A DNA stretch of 64,000 nt. Source: Ruegeria sp. THAF33. Its GTDB lineage: Bacteria > Pseudomonadota > Alphaproteobacteria > Rhodobacterales > Rhodobacteraceae. Where the stretch lies: NCBI RefSeq assembly GCF_009363615.1, contig NZ_CP045385.1, forward strand, positions 62,001 through 126,000. Direction: 5' to 3'. Within the stretch, counting starts at the first letter, position 1. Every line of letters starts with the position of its first letter. The notes below the pieces were generated by a model. It made no database searches. It had not been told where the DNA came from and saw only the letters and a list, made by a program, of their open reading frames with translations. The translations under genes were made by a program, and so were the position numbers. Below, in pieces: positions 35,144 through 43,587 of the stretch.

Positions 35144-36736
35144 TCACTGGCTTTCCACCTCTCCCAGCAGAACTCTGAGATGTGAGACCGGGACGCCGAT
35201 GTTTGAACCACCAAACTCGGGCAGGATCGCAGCATTGATGGCAACCACCTCGCCCCGCCGATTCAATGCTGGCCCTCCACTCCCACCGGTCGTGGTCTCA
35301 GCGTCATAGACGATGGCGTTCCCACTTGTCCGCGCAACGATCCCCCGGCTTGCTAGTGGGTAAATCTTGCTTTGAGTAGAAAGCCGGGACGCGATCGACC
35401 AAAAGTTCAGCGTTCCTTCTGCCTCCAGTTCCTCTAGAAAGCCCGGACCGGCCTGCGCAATCAAAGCTTTCAAACCCGTTGGATACCCCAATAGATACAG
35501 TTCTTCACCTACGCGCGACTTGGCATCTGCCAACGGAATCCCGAGGTCCTGAACGCGGCTTGGCTCAACTGCCAAAATCGCCAAGTCTGCCGCTTCACTG
35601 TACCGGACCAAACGCGCCTCTATTGGTTCCGTCTGATCAGGCAAATAGGCCAGCAGCCTCAACATCTCTGGCTCAAGACCAGCGTCTCTCAGCGCCTTCT
35701 CTCGGTTCCCTGATGTCCACGGCAACGCAACATGGCGGTTGGTGGCCATCAACGGCACCCCAGCGATCAAAAAGCCCGTTCCGGTGAATTGAAATTCTGC
35801 AGGTTCGCCTGTCCCGTCCGGTTCGATCCAAGGCTGGCCAAATGGGGTCTTCAGGTTTTCTCCGTTCGGTCCCAACGCATGCCGCAAAATCTTGCCGCTT
35901 TCCACGTGACGCAGCCCGTAAGCCCCCTGGAGGAAAGCGACGGATCGAATTGAGGCAGCGATCACGCGCGTGGGTGCTCCCGCCCGCTGCTCCAAAGTTC
36001 CAAGACGTTGTTCAGTCGACAAGACCTGGTTCTCAAAAGCGTCACGCAATGAAGCAAAGTCATCAGGCGTAAGTGCGTCTTCTCGCGTCTGAGCGAGCAT
36101 AACCGCGACCGCTTCGATCTTGCGGGACTCCTGTTCGATACTATCCGCCAAGCGCCGGTCGTTTTGGTAAAGCAGGTACCCAAACCCCGCGATCACAAGA
36201 AGCGTCGCAAGAACTGTGATCCTGAACAATATCGTGGTCTGAGACGCAAGCCGCCGCCCACTGTCGCGGAGGGCACCAGACATCTTTTTAGCGAAAGGTC
36301 GACGGCTCGTTCGGGTGTAAGCATATGCGTCACTGAGGATATCTTCGACTGTGTGGTGTGAGGGAAATGAGTGATCGCACAACCTGTATCGAGACATAGG
36401 GCCCTTTTCGCCAAACTCGATCATGTCGCCGTGCCTCAGAGACACAGATGAGGCTTTTTGTCCGTTTACCCACACATTGCGCCCTGCTGACGCGGTTATC
36501 ATATAACCGTCGTCAGCCCATTGCAGGGTGGCAATATCGTTATCATGGGGAGGCAGGTCATCTTTAGGTCGAAGGCTTAGCACCCTGCCATCATCAACAG
36601 AAACGGTCAGGGCTTTATCGACAAGCCAGTTCACGTTTCCGCGCGATGGTCCGGTCAGGCTCTCCAGAAAGGCCCGAACCTCACCTTCACCAGCATGTCC
36701 TGAGGGTGTCATGCCACTCTCTTCTGGTTTTCGCAT
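35144..36736 (-). CDS. membrane trypsin-like protease with N-terminal FHA domain
   Basis: 530 residues. Residues about 40-115 resemble a forkhead-associated fold (SLRPKDDLPPHDNDIATLQW, NVWVNGQKASSVSLRHGDMI), which binds phosphothreonine in the cytoplasm. One membrane helix follows at about 170-190 (ILFRITVLATLLVIAGFGYL), then a coiled coil (195-250) and a periplasmic trypsin-like domain with the full triad His335 (MATNRHVA), Asp384 (AADLAILAV) and Ser486 (TTGGSGGPAL). The layout would link cytoplasmic Ser/Thr phosphorylation to periplasmic proteolysis. No kinase is nearby. It is convergent with the BT1-like gene. Confidence 0.8.
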   Translation of the reverse strand: MRKPEESGMTPSGHAGEGEVRAFLESLTGPSRGNVNWLVDKALTVSVDDGRVLSLRPKDDLPPHDNDIATLQWADDGYMITASAGRNVWVNGQKASSVSLRHGDMIEFGEKGPMSRYRLCDHSFPSHHTVEDILSDAYAYTRTSRRPFAKKMSGALRDSGRRLASQTTILFRITVLATLLVIAGFGYLLYQNDRRLADSIEQESRKIEAVAVMLAQTREDALTPDDFASLRDAFENQVLSTEQRLGTLEQRAGAPTRVIAASIRSVAFLQGAYGLRHVESGKILRHALGPNGENLKTPFGQPWIEPDGTGEPAEFQFTGTGFLIAGVPLMATNRHVALPWTSGNREKALRDAGLEPEMLRLLAYLPDQTEPIEARLVRYSEAADLAILAVEPSRVQDLGIPLADAKSRVGEELYLLGYPTGLKALIAQAGPGFLEELEAEGTLNFWSIASRLSTQSKIYPLASRGIVARTSGNAIVYDAETTTGGSGGPALNRRGEVVAINAAILPEFGGSNIGVPVSHLRVLLGEVESQ

Positions 36737-36955
36737 TGTGGCCCCCTACCCAAACGCGTGAGGGCATTCTACCACGCTTCAACACCAAACCCATGGCCTG
36801 GTACGAATGTGCAAAAAACACGTTTGTACATACACTTGCGATGCCTGCCCGGATTCAACTAAAGACACTTATCAGACCGCAACTCTAAGAAGGCCGATCC
36901 ATGATCGACCCTCTGCCTTAGCATTCTTTTGCACGGTATCGAGCCACCAGACCGT

Positions 36956-37459
36956 CTATTTCGACGATACCTTGATCTTACGGCTTGGATCCTGAGGCTC
37001 AGTCTTCGGCATTTCGATGTGCAGAACGCCTTTGTCAAACGTCGCCGAAATCTTGTCGATTTCCACAGTGTCTGGCAGCGACATGGCTCTGGAAAAGCTG
37101 CCATAGCTTCTTTCGCTGACACGCAGGTCGCCCGTTTCATCATGCGCAATCTTCTTCTGACCGCGCAGGATTAGCCTGCGATCCTTGATTTCAATTTCCA
37201 CATCATCCTCTTCGAGCCCTGGCAATTCAGCCGTCAGGACAATCGCAGAATCCGTTTCTTGGACATCGATTGCCGGTGAAATCGCACCTGTCATGTCAAG
37301 AGACGGAAAACCCGTGCGTTGCGCAGCCGTTTCCATTGGTAGGAAAGGTGATCCTCCCCCCAAAAAACGCGACACCAGGGTTTCCATTTCACGTCGAAAG
37401 CTGTCGGAGAGCGGATGCGTTCCAGTGAAAAGTTGCGGGGACTTTTTGTCTTCTAGCAT
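36956..37459 (-). CDS. small heat-shock protein (Hsp20/alpha-crystallin)
   Basis: 167 residues from the ATG at 37,459, which follows AGGAGGAGG. The alpha-crystallin domain covers about 60-160 (VLTAELPGLEEDDVEIEIKD, VSERSYGSFSRAMSLPDTVE, ISATFDKGVLHIEMPKTEP). It binds unfolding proteins during stress as an oligomer in the cytoplasm. A partial Fnr-like sequence (TTGATCTTGCGCAA, 37,527-37,540) lies upstream. Confidence 0.93.
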   Translation of the reverse strand: MLEDKKSPQLFTGTHPLSDSFRREMETLVSRFLGGGSPFLPMETAAQRTGFPSLDMTGAISPAIDVQETDSAIVLTAELPGLEEDDVEIEIKDRRLILRGQKKIAHDETGDLRVSERSYGSFSRAMSLPDTVEIDKISATFDKGVLHIEMPKTEPQDPSRKIKVSSK

Positions 37460-37737
37460 TTTTGAGCCTCCTCCTTGGTCTGATTTCGCGCGCGCAACAT
37501 TATGACAGAAAACGCGGTCAAGAACCTTGATCTTGCGCAAGCATACAACCTCATCCGTCGCCAGATCGCTCGCACCGGTTTAACGAACAGAAACGGGAAC
37601 CGTCGTCCAACACACTTGCCAGGTCGTGCTGGAGTTAACACCAATCTCAGTAGTCTTGATCGGAACCCCAGGTCAGCTTAGCGTTTATTCTAAATGAGCC
37701 CGAGTTGCCTACCTTTAGCGCAGTGGAGCAAAACCGT

Positions 37738-39042
37738 ATGAAATGGCCTTATCTGGCGCTGATTTACGTTTTGCTGATCTTGGCTCCCTTGGGTTTTTCT
37801 TGGTCTCTGGGATGGCCACCGCGATCATTTCATCAAGAGCTCGCGTCCGGGCTTGGAATGCTTGCGTTTTCAATAATCTTAGTCGAATTCCTGCTGTCTG
37901 GCCGATTCAGGTTCATCTCTTCCGGCTTAGGTATGGATGTGACTATGCGGGTGCATCAGTTGATGGCGCGGACAGCACTTGGCTTTGCACTGATACACCC
38001 GCTTCTGTATCAGGGTACACCTTCTGGCGGACGCCGCCCGTGGGATGAAACACACCAACTTACGATTTCGACCGACTTTTCAGCTCTGGTATCGGGCATC
38101 GGCGCTTATTTTTTACTGTTCCTTCTGGTCGCCTCGGCAATTGCGCGTAAATCCCTTGATTACAAGTACGAGACATGGCGCCTCTTACACGGGCTGGGAG
38201 CCTTGGTGATTGCGTGCCTGCTGTTGCACCACTCGGTCTATGCTGGGCGCTACGGTGGGCATCCGCTGTTGACGTATCTCTGGCTTGCCCTGACCAGTGT
38301 TGCAGTTGGAACATTGCTTTATGTTTATCTCGTTCGCCCTTTGCGTCACAGGAAAAGGCCGTGGCGGGTCACGTCTGTATCTCGACTAACACCGAAACAG
38401 TGGGAATTGCGCCTAAAGCCCCATGGTCACAATGGTCTAACCTTCGAAGCAGGGCAGTTTGCCTGGCTAAACGTCGGCCACAGTGCTTTCTCGCTGCACG
38501 AGAACCCATTCTCGATTAGTTCGGCACCAGCCGAAGGCCCCGAAGTTTCATTCGTGATAAAGGAGCTTGGGGATTTCACATGCGGTCTCGGGCAGATCGC
38601 TCCGCAAACCCCGGTCTATCTGGATGCCCCACACGGGAATCTGTCGATCAGCCACCGCACTGAGACAGGCATTGTTCTGATCGCAGGTGGTGTCGGGATC
38701 GCGCCCATGTTGAGCATTATGCGTCAGGTAAGGTTGAGCGGAACACAGCACGATCTCAAGCTTATCTATGGCAACCGGGTGGAAGAACAGATTGTTTGTC
38801 CCCAGGAGTTGTCCAAAGAAAAAACCGTATTTGTTCTGTCCGAACCGCCAAAGGATTGGCGCGGCGAAACAGGTTTGATCGACGGTCCCCTGTTGGACCG
38901 CAATTTATCTTCCAAGCAATTTGAGAGCTGGCTTTTTGTTCTCTGCGGCCCCCCTGCCATGATGGACGCCGTCGAAGATCATCTGATCGCTCGGGGCACC
39001 GCGTCACACCGGATTTTGTCTGAAAGGTTTGACTATGATTAG
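37738..39042 (+). CDS. ferric-reductase-like transmembrane NAD(P)H/FAD oxidoreductase
   Basis: About 434 residues from the ATG at 37,738 (GTGGAG upstream); an earlier ATG at 37,705 is possible. Six hydrophobic segments with histidines (MRVHQLMARTALGFALIHPL and WRLLHGLGALVIACLLLHHS) fit a b-type heme membrane domain. The cytoplasmic part has FAD-binding ENPFSISSAP and NAD-binding VLIAGGVGIAPMLSIMRQV and VLCGPPAMMDAV. It moves electrons across the membrane to an unknown acceptor. The last codons overlap a tiny membrane gene. Confidence 0.88.
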   Translation: MKWPYLALIYVLLILAPLGFSWSLGWPPRSFHQELASGLGMLAFSIILVEFLLSGRFRFISSGLGMDVTMRVHQLMARTALGFALIHPLLYQGTPSGGRRPWDETHQLTISTDFSALVSGIGAYFLLFLLVASAIARKSLDYKYETWRLLHGLGALVIACLLLHHSVYAGRYGGHPLLTYLWLALTSVAVGTLLYVYLVRPLRHRKRPWRVTSVSRLTPKQWELRLKPHGHNGLTFEAGQFAWLNVGHSAFSLHENPFSISSAPAEGPEVSFVIKELGDFTCGLGQIAPQTPVYLDAPHGNLSISHRTETGIVLIAGGVGIAPMLSIMRQVRLSGTQHDLKLIYGNRVEEQIVCPQELSKEKTVFVLSEPPKDWRGETGLIDGPLLDRNLSSKQFESWLFVLCGPPAMMDAVEDHLIARGTASHRILSERFDYD

Positions 39043-39142
39043 ATTGCTCAGAAACTTGCCCGCACGCCAACAAGTGAAGGTCACTGTGTGGTACATCAGT
39101 TTTATAATCCTCGTCGCTGTCTTGGCCTTTTCTTTAAGGTAG
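39035..39142 (+). CDS. 35-residue membrane peptide overlapping the oxidoreductase stop
   Basis: The ATG overlaps the oxidoreductase stop (ATGATTAG) and GAAAGG lies seven bases upstream. The product has a basic N-terminus (MIRLLRNLPARQQ) and one hydrophobic helix (VWYISFIILVAVLAFSL). Such coupled micro-proteins often stabilise a membrane complex; here the partner would be the flavocytochrome just upstream. Function is inference. Confidence 0.5.
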   Translation: MIRLLRNLPARQQVKVTVWYISFIILVAVLAFSLR

Positions 39143-39379
39143 CAATACAAGCCATTGGGCCATGGCCAGTTTCAAAAATTGTCCGCCAAAAAGGCCGATT
39201 TGATTCGAGATGTAGGTCGCCGCGAACTTCCTTAAAATCATGCTCTGCGTGGACATCAAAAGCGTACCACAACTCTCCCGATACTCTCCGAAGTAACGCC
39301 TTTGATGGAGATCAAGGGCAACGCAGGCCACTTATTCATAATCAGCAATCTATTCAGACCGATTTATGGGAGGATCGGA
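39143..39379. other. short non-coding gap
   Basis: No gene or signal I can support, apart from GGGAGG just before the flavodoxin start. Confidence 0.3.
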
Positions 39380-39943
39380 ATGACCGTACTCATCGCCTTC
39401 GCTACAGTCGAAGGCCAGACAGAAAAGATTGCGCGTTTCATCAACGATGTCGCGAAGAATGCTGGTTTCAACGCAAAGCTGATCAATATCAATGAAATGC
39501 CCAGCCGCGTTTCGCTTGACGATGTGGTCAAGGTTATTCTTCTGGCCCCTGTACACGAGCGTAGGCACCCCAAGCCATTCGAAGCATTTGTCGCTTCAAA
39601 TAGGGATGCCCTCATGAAACGAAAGTCTCTCGTGCTTTCCGTCGGTCTAAAAGCTGCTTTCGCGTCAGGTCGAGAAGAAGCGCGCGACTATCTCGACGAA
39701 ATGCTTATGCGAACAGATTTTGAACCAAATGCGACTGCGTTGATCGCGGGCGCGGTGAGGCCCGAAAACTACGGGTATTTTGAGAGGGAGATCCTTAAGC
39801 ACGTCGTCTTGCTCGGTCGAAAAATCGATCCACGAGAAGGAGCAAGGGAGTTTACTGACTGGGATGAATTAACGTCAATTGTGATAGATTTCCTTGGCGA
39901 AAACGGTCGGGCGAACACGCTTCAACCTCAAGCAAACTCTTAA
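39380..39943 (+). CDS. flavodoxin-like protein (HemG-type protoporphyrinogen oxidase candidate)
   Basis: 187 residues from the ATG at 39,380 behind GGGAGGATCGGA. It starts MTVLIAFATVEGQTEKIARF, the FMN phosphate-binding loop T-x-E-G-Q-T of flavodoxins, and includes ILLAPVHERRHPKPFEAFVA and ENYGYFEREILKHVV, reminiscent of HemG. It may transfer electrons in heme synthesis or partner the membrane oxidoreductase upstream. Identification as HemG is tentative. Confidence 0.75.
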   Translation: MTVLIAFATVEGQTEKIARFINDVAKNAGFNAKLININEMPSRVSLDDVVKVILLAPVHERRHPKPFEAFVASNRDALMKRKSLVLSVGLKAAFASGREEARDYLDEMLMRTDFEPNATALIAGAVRPENYGYFEREILKHVVLLGRKIDPREGAREFTDWDELTSIVIDFLGENGRANTLQPQANS

Positions 39944-40019
39944 AAAAGTCTCTCAAGTATTCACCGATGAACTTTGATTGCTATGACTCCCAGAAAGTCA
40001 CAGTTATCGGCTCACTTCA

Positions 40020-40865
40020 TCAGTGTCCGAAAAGCACTGGTAAACTTGTCTGCTCCAACATTGCTTGCGTCGTGCCCCCAAAAACTGACTCTCGCAAATG
40101 GGAATGCCCATAAGCGCCCATAACAACGAGATCGGCCCCCGCTTCGCTTGCTCGTTCTTGAATGCAGTCTGCAATTGAATTTCCCCCGCACTGGAACTGC
40201 GACACGGTCACATCGCAACCGTGATGGCCGAGCCATTCAGCTAGGTCAGTTCCGGGCACGCTACCTTCTAAGTCCTCAGGCGACGGTAAATCAAAACACC
40301 CAATCACAACTTCCTTGGTCGCCAGAAGACTGGGTAAAGCTAAATGCGTCGCCCTGGACGCAGGCAAGCTGTCATTCCATGCCAAAAAAACGCAGTCGCG
40401 TTGGGCAAACGGATCTCCATTGATCATCAGAGCAACCGGCGAATGAAACAATACTCCGCACGCGATCACGTGAAATAAATCGGGATCTCTTCGCAATCCA
40501 GCGTCTAGAAAGGCGATATCGGAGAATTTTGCTTGTTCTGCTACAATTTGCTGTAACTCCGCTCCAAGCCCCATAAAGGCAACTACATTTGCCGATACGC
40601 CCCGCCCATCCAGAAGCGCTTCAACTCTAGTGGCGCGAGACTTCAAGGCGGCATTCTTCGCGTGAAGAACGTCCAACCAGTTTGAGGGCAGACCCGCCTC
40701 AACGAACTTGTTTGATCCATACTTCAGGTAAGGCAGGCTAGGTAACGCCGCGATCAATACGCAATTCAAGTGGTCGTTCTGGATACGGGCAGTTTCAGCG
40801 CATTCCAAAATCGACGCGTCGTCAACATCAACTCCTACATAATATGCCACTGTTCTGTATTGCAT
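40020..40865 (-). CDS. tandem universal stress protein
   Basis: 281 residues behind GGAGGTCGGGA. The C-terminal half is a clear Usp domain with the ATP-binding signature VVMGAYGHSHLRESVFGGTT and SLPVLFGH. The N-terminal half (VAYYVGVDVDDASILECAET) is a degenerate Usp domain without the motif. Tandem Usps are cytoplasmic stress proteins. A Fnr-type box lies about 250 bp upstream. Confidence 0.88.
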   Translation of the reverse strand: MQYRTVAYYVGVDVDDASILECAETARIQNDHLNCVLIAALPSLPYLKYGSNKFVEAGLPSNWLDVLHAKNAALKSRATRVEALLDGRGVSANVVAFMGLGAELQQIVAEQAKFSDIAFLDAGLRRDPDLFHVIACGVLFHSPVALMINGDPFAQRDCVFLAWNDSLPASRATHLALPSLLATKEVVIGCFDLPSPEDLEGSVPGTDLAEWLGHHGCDVTVSQFQCGGNSIADCIQERASEAGADLVVMGAYGHSHLRESVFGGTTQAMLEQTSLPVLFGH

Positions 40866-40953
40866 TCCCGACCTCCGTCCGGAATTTCAATTCGCCCAAG
40901 AGCCGTGCGCACGGCTTAAACCAACGAAGAGACAATATTGTTGGTCGTTCTTC

Positions 40954-41073
40954 TTACTTCGGCAACATAAAGAACTCTTCCAGCACAATCTTGCCTTCTG
41001 CCACCGAATACACTGCGGTCCCGCGCAGCGTAATACGGTCACCCGTAGTCTTCTCAAGCGCTTCAGCCCTGCA
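40954..41073 (-). pseudogene. C-terminal relic of a SnoaL-like protein
   Basis: The minus strand reads ITLRGTAVYSVAEGKIVLEE then FFMLPK and a stop, matching the end of SnoaL-like/ester-cyclase proteins (G-x-Y-x-V-x-x-GKI). An in-frame stop truncates it upstream. No complete gene is present. Confidence 0.4.
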
Positions 41074-41550
41074 TTACCATTGACTGTACCATTCCTTGCT
41101 CGTTCAAATCTTGACAAGGATCAATAAGCGTATCGATGGATACTGTGCAGCCGGTGCGAACCAGTCTCGGCTAGGCTCGTAGACTTGCCTTTTAGGCCGC
41201 ACCAAGTTCGCTGCACTCGGCGAGAGTGACAGTGCATATTAGCCAGAAGGCATCTCTGCTGGCTAGCGATCTTTCCTGGTTGAAGTGATTGGAGGCGTAG
41301 GAATGAACGACGGCGAGCTTCTACTAACTTCGCGTCCGCCTTAACCGCTGGTTCGTATGTCGCGAATTGCTGTTTTGTCCGCAACTTACCTGTTGCGCCG
41401 TGATCTTGCGAACGGCTTCGGTTGCGCAATCCGGCCTTTCGTCCATGACGCGGCGAACCGACCTGATGAGCCCGTAGCAGACGCACTGAAAAACCAGCGA
41501 TCATATGGCCCGGCTTCTTCGCCAGACACGCACGTTGGTCTTGCCAGTTA
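41074..41550. other. non-coding region with Fnr-type box
   Basis: No convincing gene. It contains the Fnr-type box at 41,111-41,124 and a GCCAG/CTGGC hairpin near 41,245. A 127-codon minus-strand frame here has atypical composition and no start signals. Confidence 0.35.
41111..41124. promoter_or_regulatory. Fnr-type box TTGAC-N4-ATCAA
   Basis: TTGACAAGGATCAA matches the consensus. It faces the tandem Usp gene across the SnoaL relic, so the box may originally have served the lost gene and now the stress protein. Confidence 0.5.
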
Positions 41551-43236
41551 CTATTTTTCGGGCGTCTGCACCATGAACAGGAACTCTTCTACCGCGGCTT
41601 GGGACTCGGGCCTGAGATTGTCGATACCCTCATATGGCATGCCCAGTGCAGGCCCTTCATCCGGATACTTTGCCTTACGTTTCAGATGCCGCTGGATCAT
41701 GCGCACGAACTTCGCACCACCCCACGCACCGATTTCAGTGGAGACAGGGTACTTCTCTTGCGGATCGCGGAACAGATCGTAAAAGTCCGCCAGGATTGCG
41801 TTGTCGATGTTCCCACCAGGTATGGCCAGCTTGTATTGCTCTTTCACTACGGCTTCGAGCTTATCGATGTTGTAGAGAAACACATAGTCGCGCCGACCGT
41901 GGCTGTCGCCGTTGAGCAGCATCGAAGTCTGATCGACGCCGTCAATGACCCGGTCTCGCGGAATACCATCCGTCGCACCACCAATCCGCGCGAGCGTGGT
42001 GAAGAAGTCGCTGACGTGGAAGATGTCATTGGCAATGGTATCTTCTTCAATCATGCCGGGCCACCTAATGAAGGCATCAACCCGCACACCGCCTTCCGTA
42101 GTCGACCCTTTGCCACCACGGAAAATCATTGGCGTGTAGCCGGACTGCGGCGAATACTTGGTAAAGTGGCCATTGTCACCCATGACAATCACTATGGTTT
42201 CCTCGGCGATGCCCAGAGCGTCCATCTCGGCCATCATCTCGCCGATCCACTGATCCACCAGCTTCATTTTTTCAACGTATGTGCCGCCGTTTGGCGTGGT
42301 GTACTCGTCATAGGCCGTTCGCGGCCCTGTCAGCGGATAAAGCGGCCAGTAGTTGAGGAAGAACGGCTCATCTTTTGCTGCGAGTTCGCGCAGCCGTTCC
42401 ATCGCCTGATCCTGGTAGCGCTGGTTCATCGCCGCGTATTTCGCTTCCGTCCAGCGCTCGCCCGGCGCCATGTCAACTTCCATCACGGTCTGATCGCGCT
42501 CGCCTTCGACACCGACAACCATCGAGGAGGCGTCGGTGCGTAGCCAGCCATCTATCGTGTATCGGCGATCGTAGTTGTTATCTCCAATGCCGATGGACAC
42601 TTCCTCATCCGCAGCATCATCGTGGAAAATCGTCAACTGGCCTTGCTGGTGGATCGGGAAAGCCGCGTAGTCAAAGCCCTGCCAGTTTGGCCAAGCCTCC
42701 TTGATGTCGCCCATATGCCATTTTCCAATGTGCACGGTGTTGTAGCCAACGTCCGAGAGCACTTCTGCCAGCGTCACTTCTTTTCCGGCCAGTCCAAAAC
42801 CCGAAATGTCGACCGAGGTGTTGCCCATCCCATTGCGAAAGGGGTGGCGACCGGTCATGAAAGCCACGCGCGTCGGTGTGCACGAGGGTTCTGTATACAT
42901 CCTCGCAAGCCGCATACCTTCATCGGCAATCTCGTTGATGGCCGGCGTTGCGTACCCGCGCACAGCGTTCAGCGTCGGGCTGCCGAGGTCTCCAAAACCG
43001 ATATCGTCGATCAAGATGTAAACAATATTGGGTGGCTTACCTTCATTTGCCTCTTGAAATGCGGCTAAAGCTACGTCAATCGACTGATCTTCTTGCACCC
43101 ATTTATCGCCATTTTGAGCTTCGAGGATGTAGTACTCAGCGTCCCGAACAATCGGGCTTTCTTGGCCTGCCGCTAGTCCCGGCAAACAGGCGGAAAACAC
43201 CAAGCCCCCCGCAAATCGACACGCTGTTTTCATCAT
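41551..43236 (-). CDS. exported arylsulfatase, 561 aa
   Basis: Signal peptide over about residues 1-24 (GGLVFSACLPGLAAG). The sulfatase core has IVYILIDDIGFGDLG (metal-binding Asp77/Asp78) and the modification motif CTPTRVAFMTG with Cys119 as the formylglycine precursor. Later motifs include HIGKWHMGD and VIVMGDNGH. It is shorter than the sulfatase at 21,382 and lacks the C-terminal beta module, so it is a different subfamily rather than a recent copy. The gene 350 bp upstream on the same strand encodes a DUF3179 protein. Confidence 0.93.
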   Translation of the reverse strand: MMKTACRFAGGLVFSACLPGLAAGQESPIVRDAEYYILEAQNGDKWVQEDQSIDVALAAFQEANEGKPPNIVYILIDDIGFGDLGSPTLNAVRGYATPAINEIADEGMRLARMYTEPSCTPTRVAFMTGRHPFRNGMGNTSVDISGFGLAGKEVTLAEVLSDVGYNTVHIGKWHMGDIKEAWPNWQGFDYAAFPIHQQGQLTIFHDDAADEEVSIGIGDNNYDRRYTIDGWLRTDASSMVVGVEGERDQTVMEVDMAPGERWTEAKYAAMNQRYQDQAMERLRELAAKDEPFFLNYWPLYPLTGPRTAYDEYTTPNGGTYVEKMKLVDQWIGEMMAEMDALGIAEETIVIVMGDNGHFTKYSPQSGYTPMIFRGGKGSTTEGGVRVDAFIRWPGMIEEDTIANDIFHVSDFFTTLARIGGATDGIPRDRVIDGVDQTSMLLNGDSHGRRDYVFLYNIDKLEAVVKEQYKLAIPGGNIDNAILADFYDLFRDPQEKYPVSTEIGAWGGAKFVRMIQRHLKRKAKYPDEGPALGMPYEGIDNLRPESQAAVEEFLFMVQTPEK

Positions 43237-43587
43237 TTAGCTAACCCCTCTTTGCTATCGCTTTGAAACGGTATGGGAATTGAACTTGTGGATCAACACT
43301 GATCCCGTCGTGGTAGCGAGCTTGGTAAGCATAGCAAAATCATGAAGGGCTTCGTCTCAACAGTAAGACCGGAATTGGCTTTAACTGTATCGCTTTATGG
43401 TCCATCGGCATCGACCAGTCAGTCTTGTTTAGCGAGGAATAATTCAAGGGTGGGTTTCTCCGCTCAGACTTCTTTCGATAACGAAGATCGTGCCGCTGTG
43501 TCGCGAATAATTGCTCACAACCCACTGCGAGCAAGTCTATATGGCAATATGGTCTGAATCGTTTGAGCAAGCCGAATATTGACAGAT
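43237..43587. other. gap between sulfatase and DUF3179 genes
   Basis: About 350 bp. I see an Fnr half-site-like GTGGATCAA near 43,290 and no gene. Confidence 0.3.

Noticed and set aside
41121..41504. 127-codon minus-strand frame
   Set aside because: Composition is Arg/His/Ser-rich and patchy, no ribosome-binding site; looks like non-coding repeat-derived DNA.
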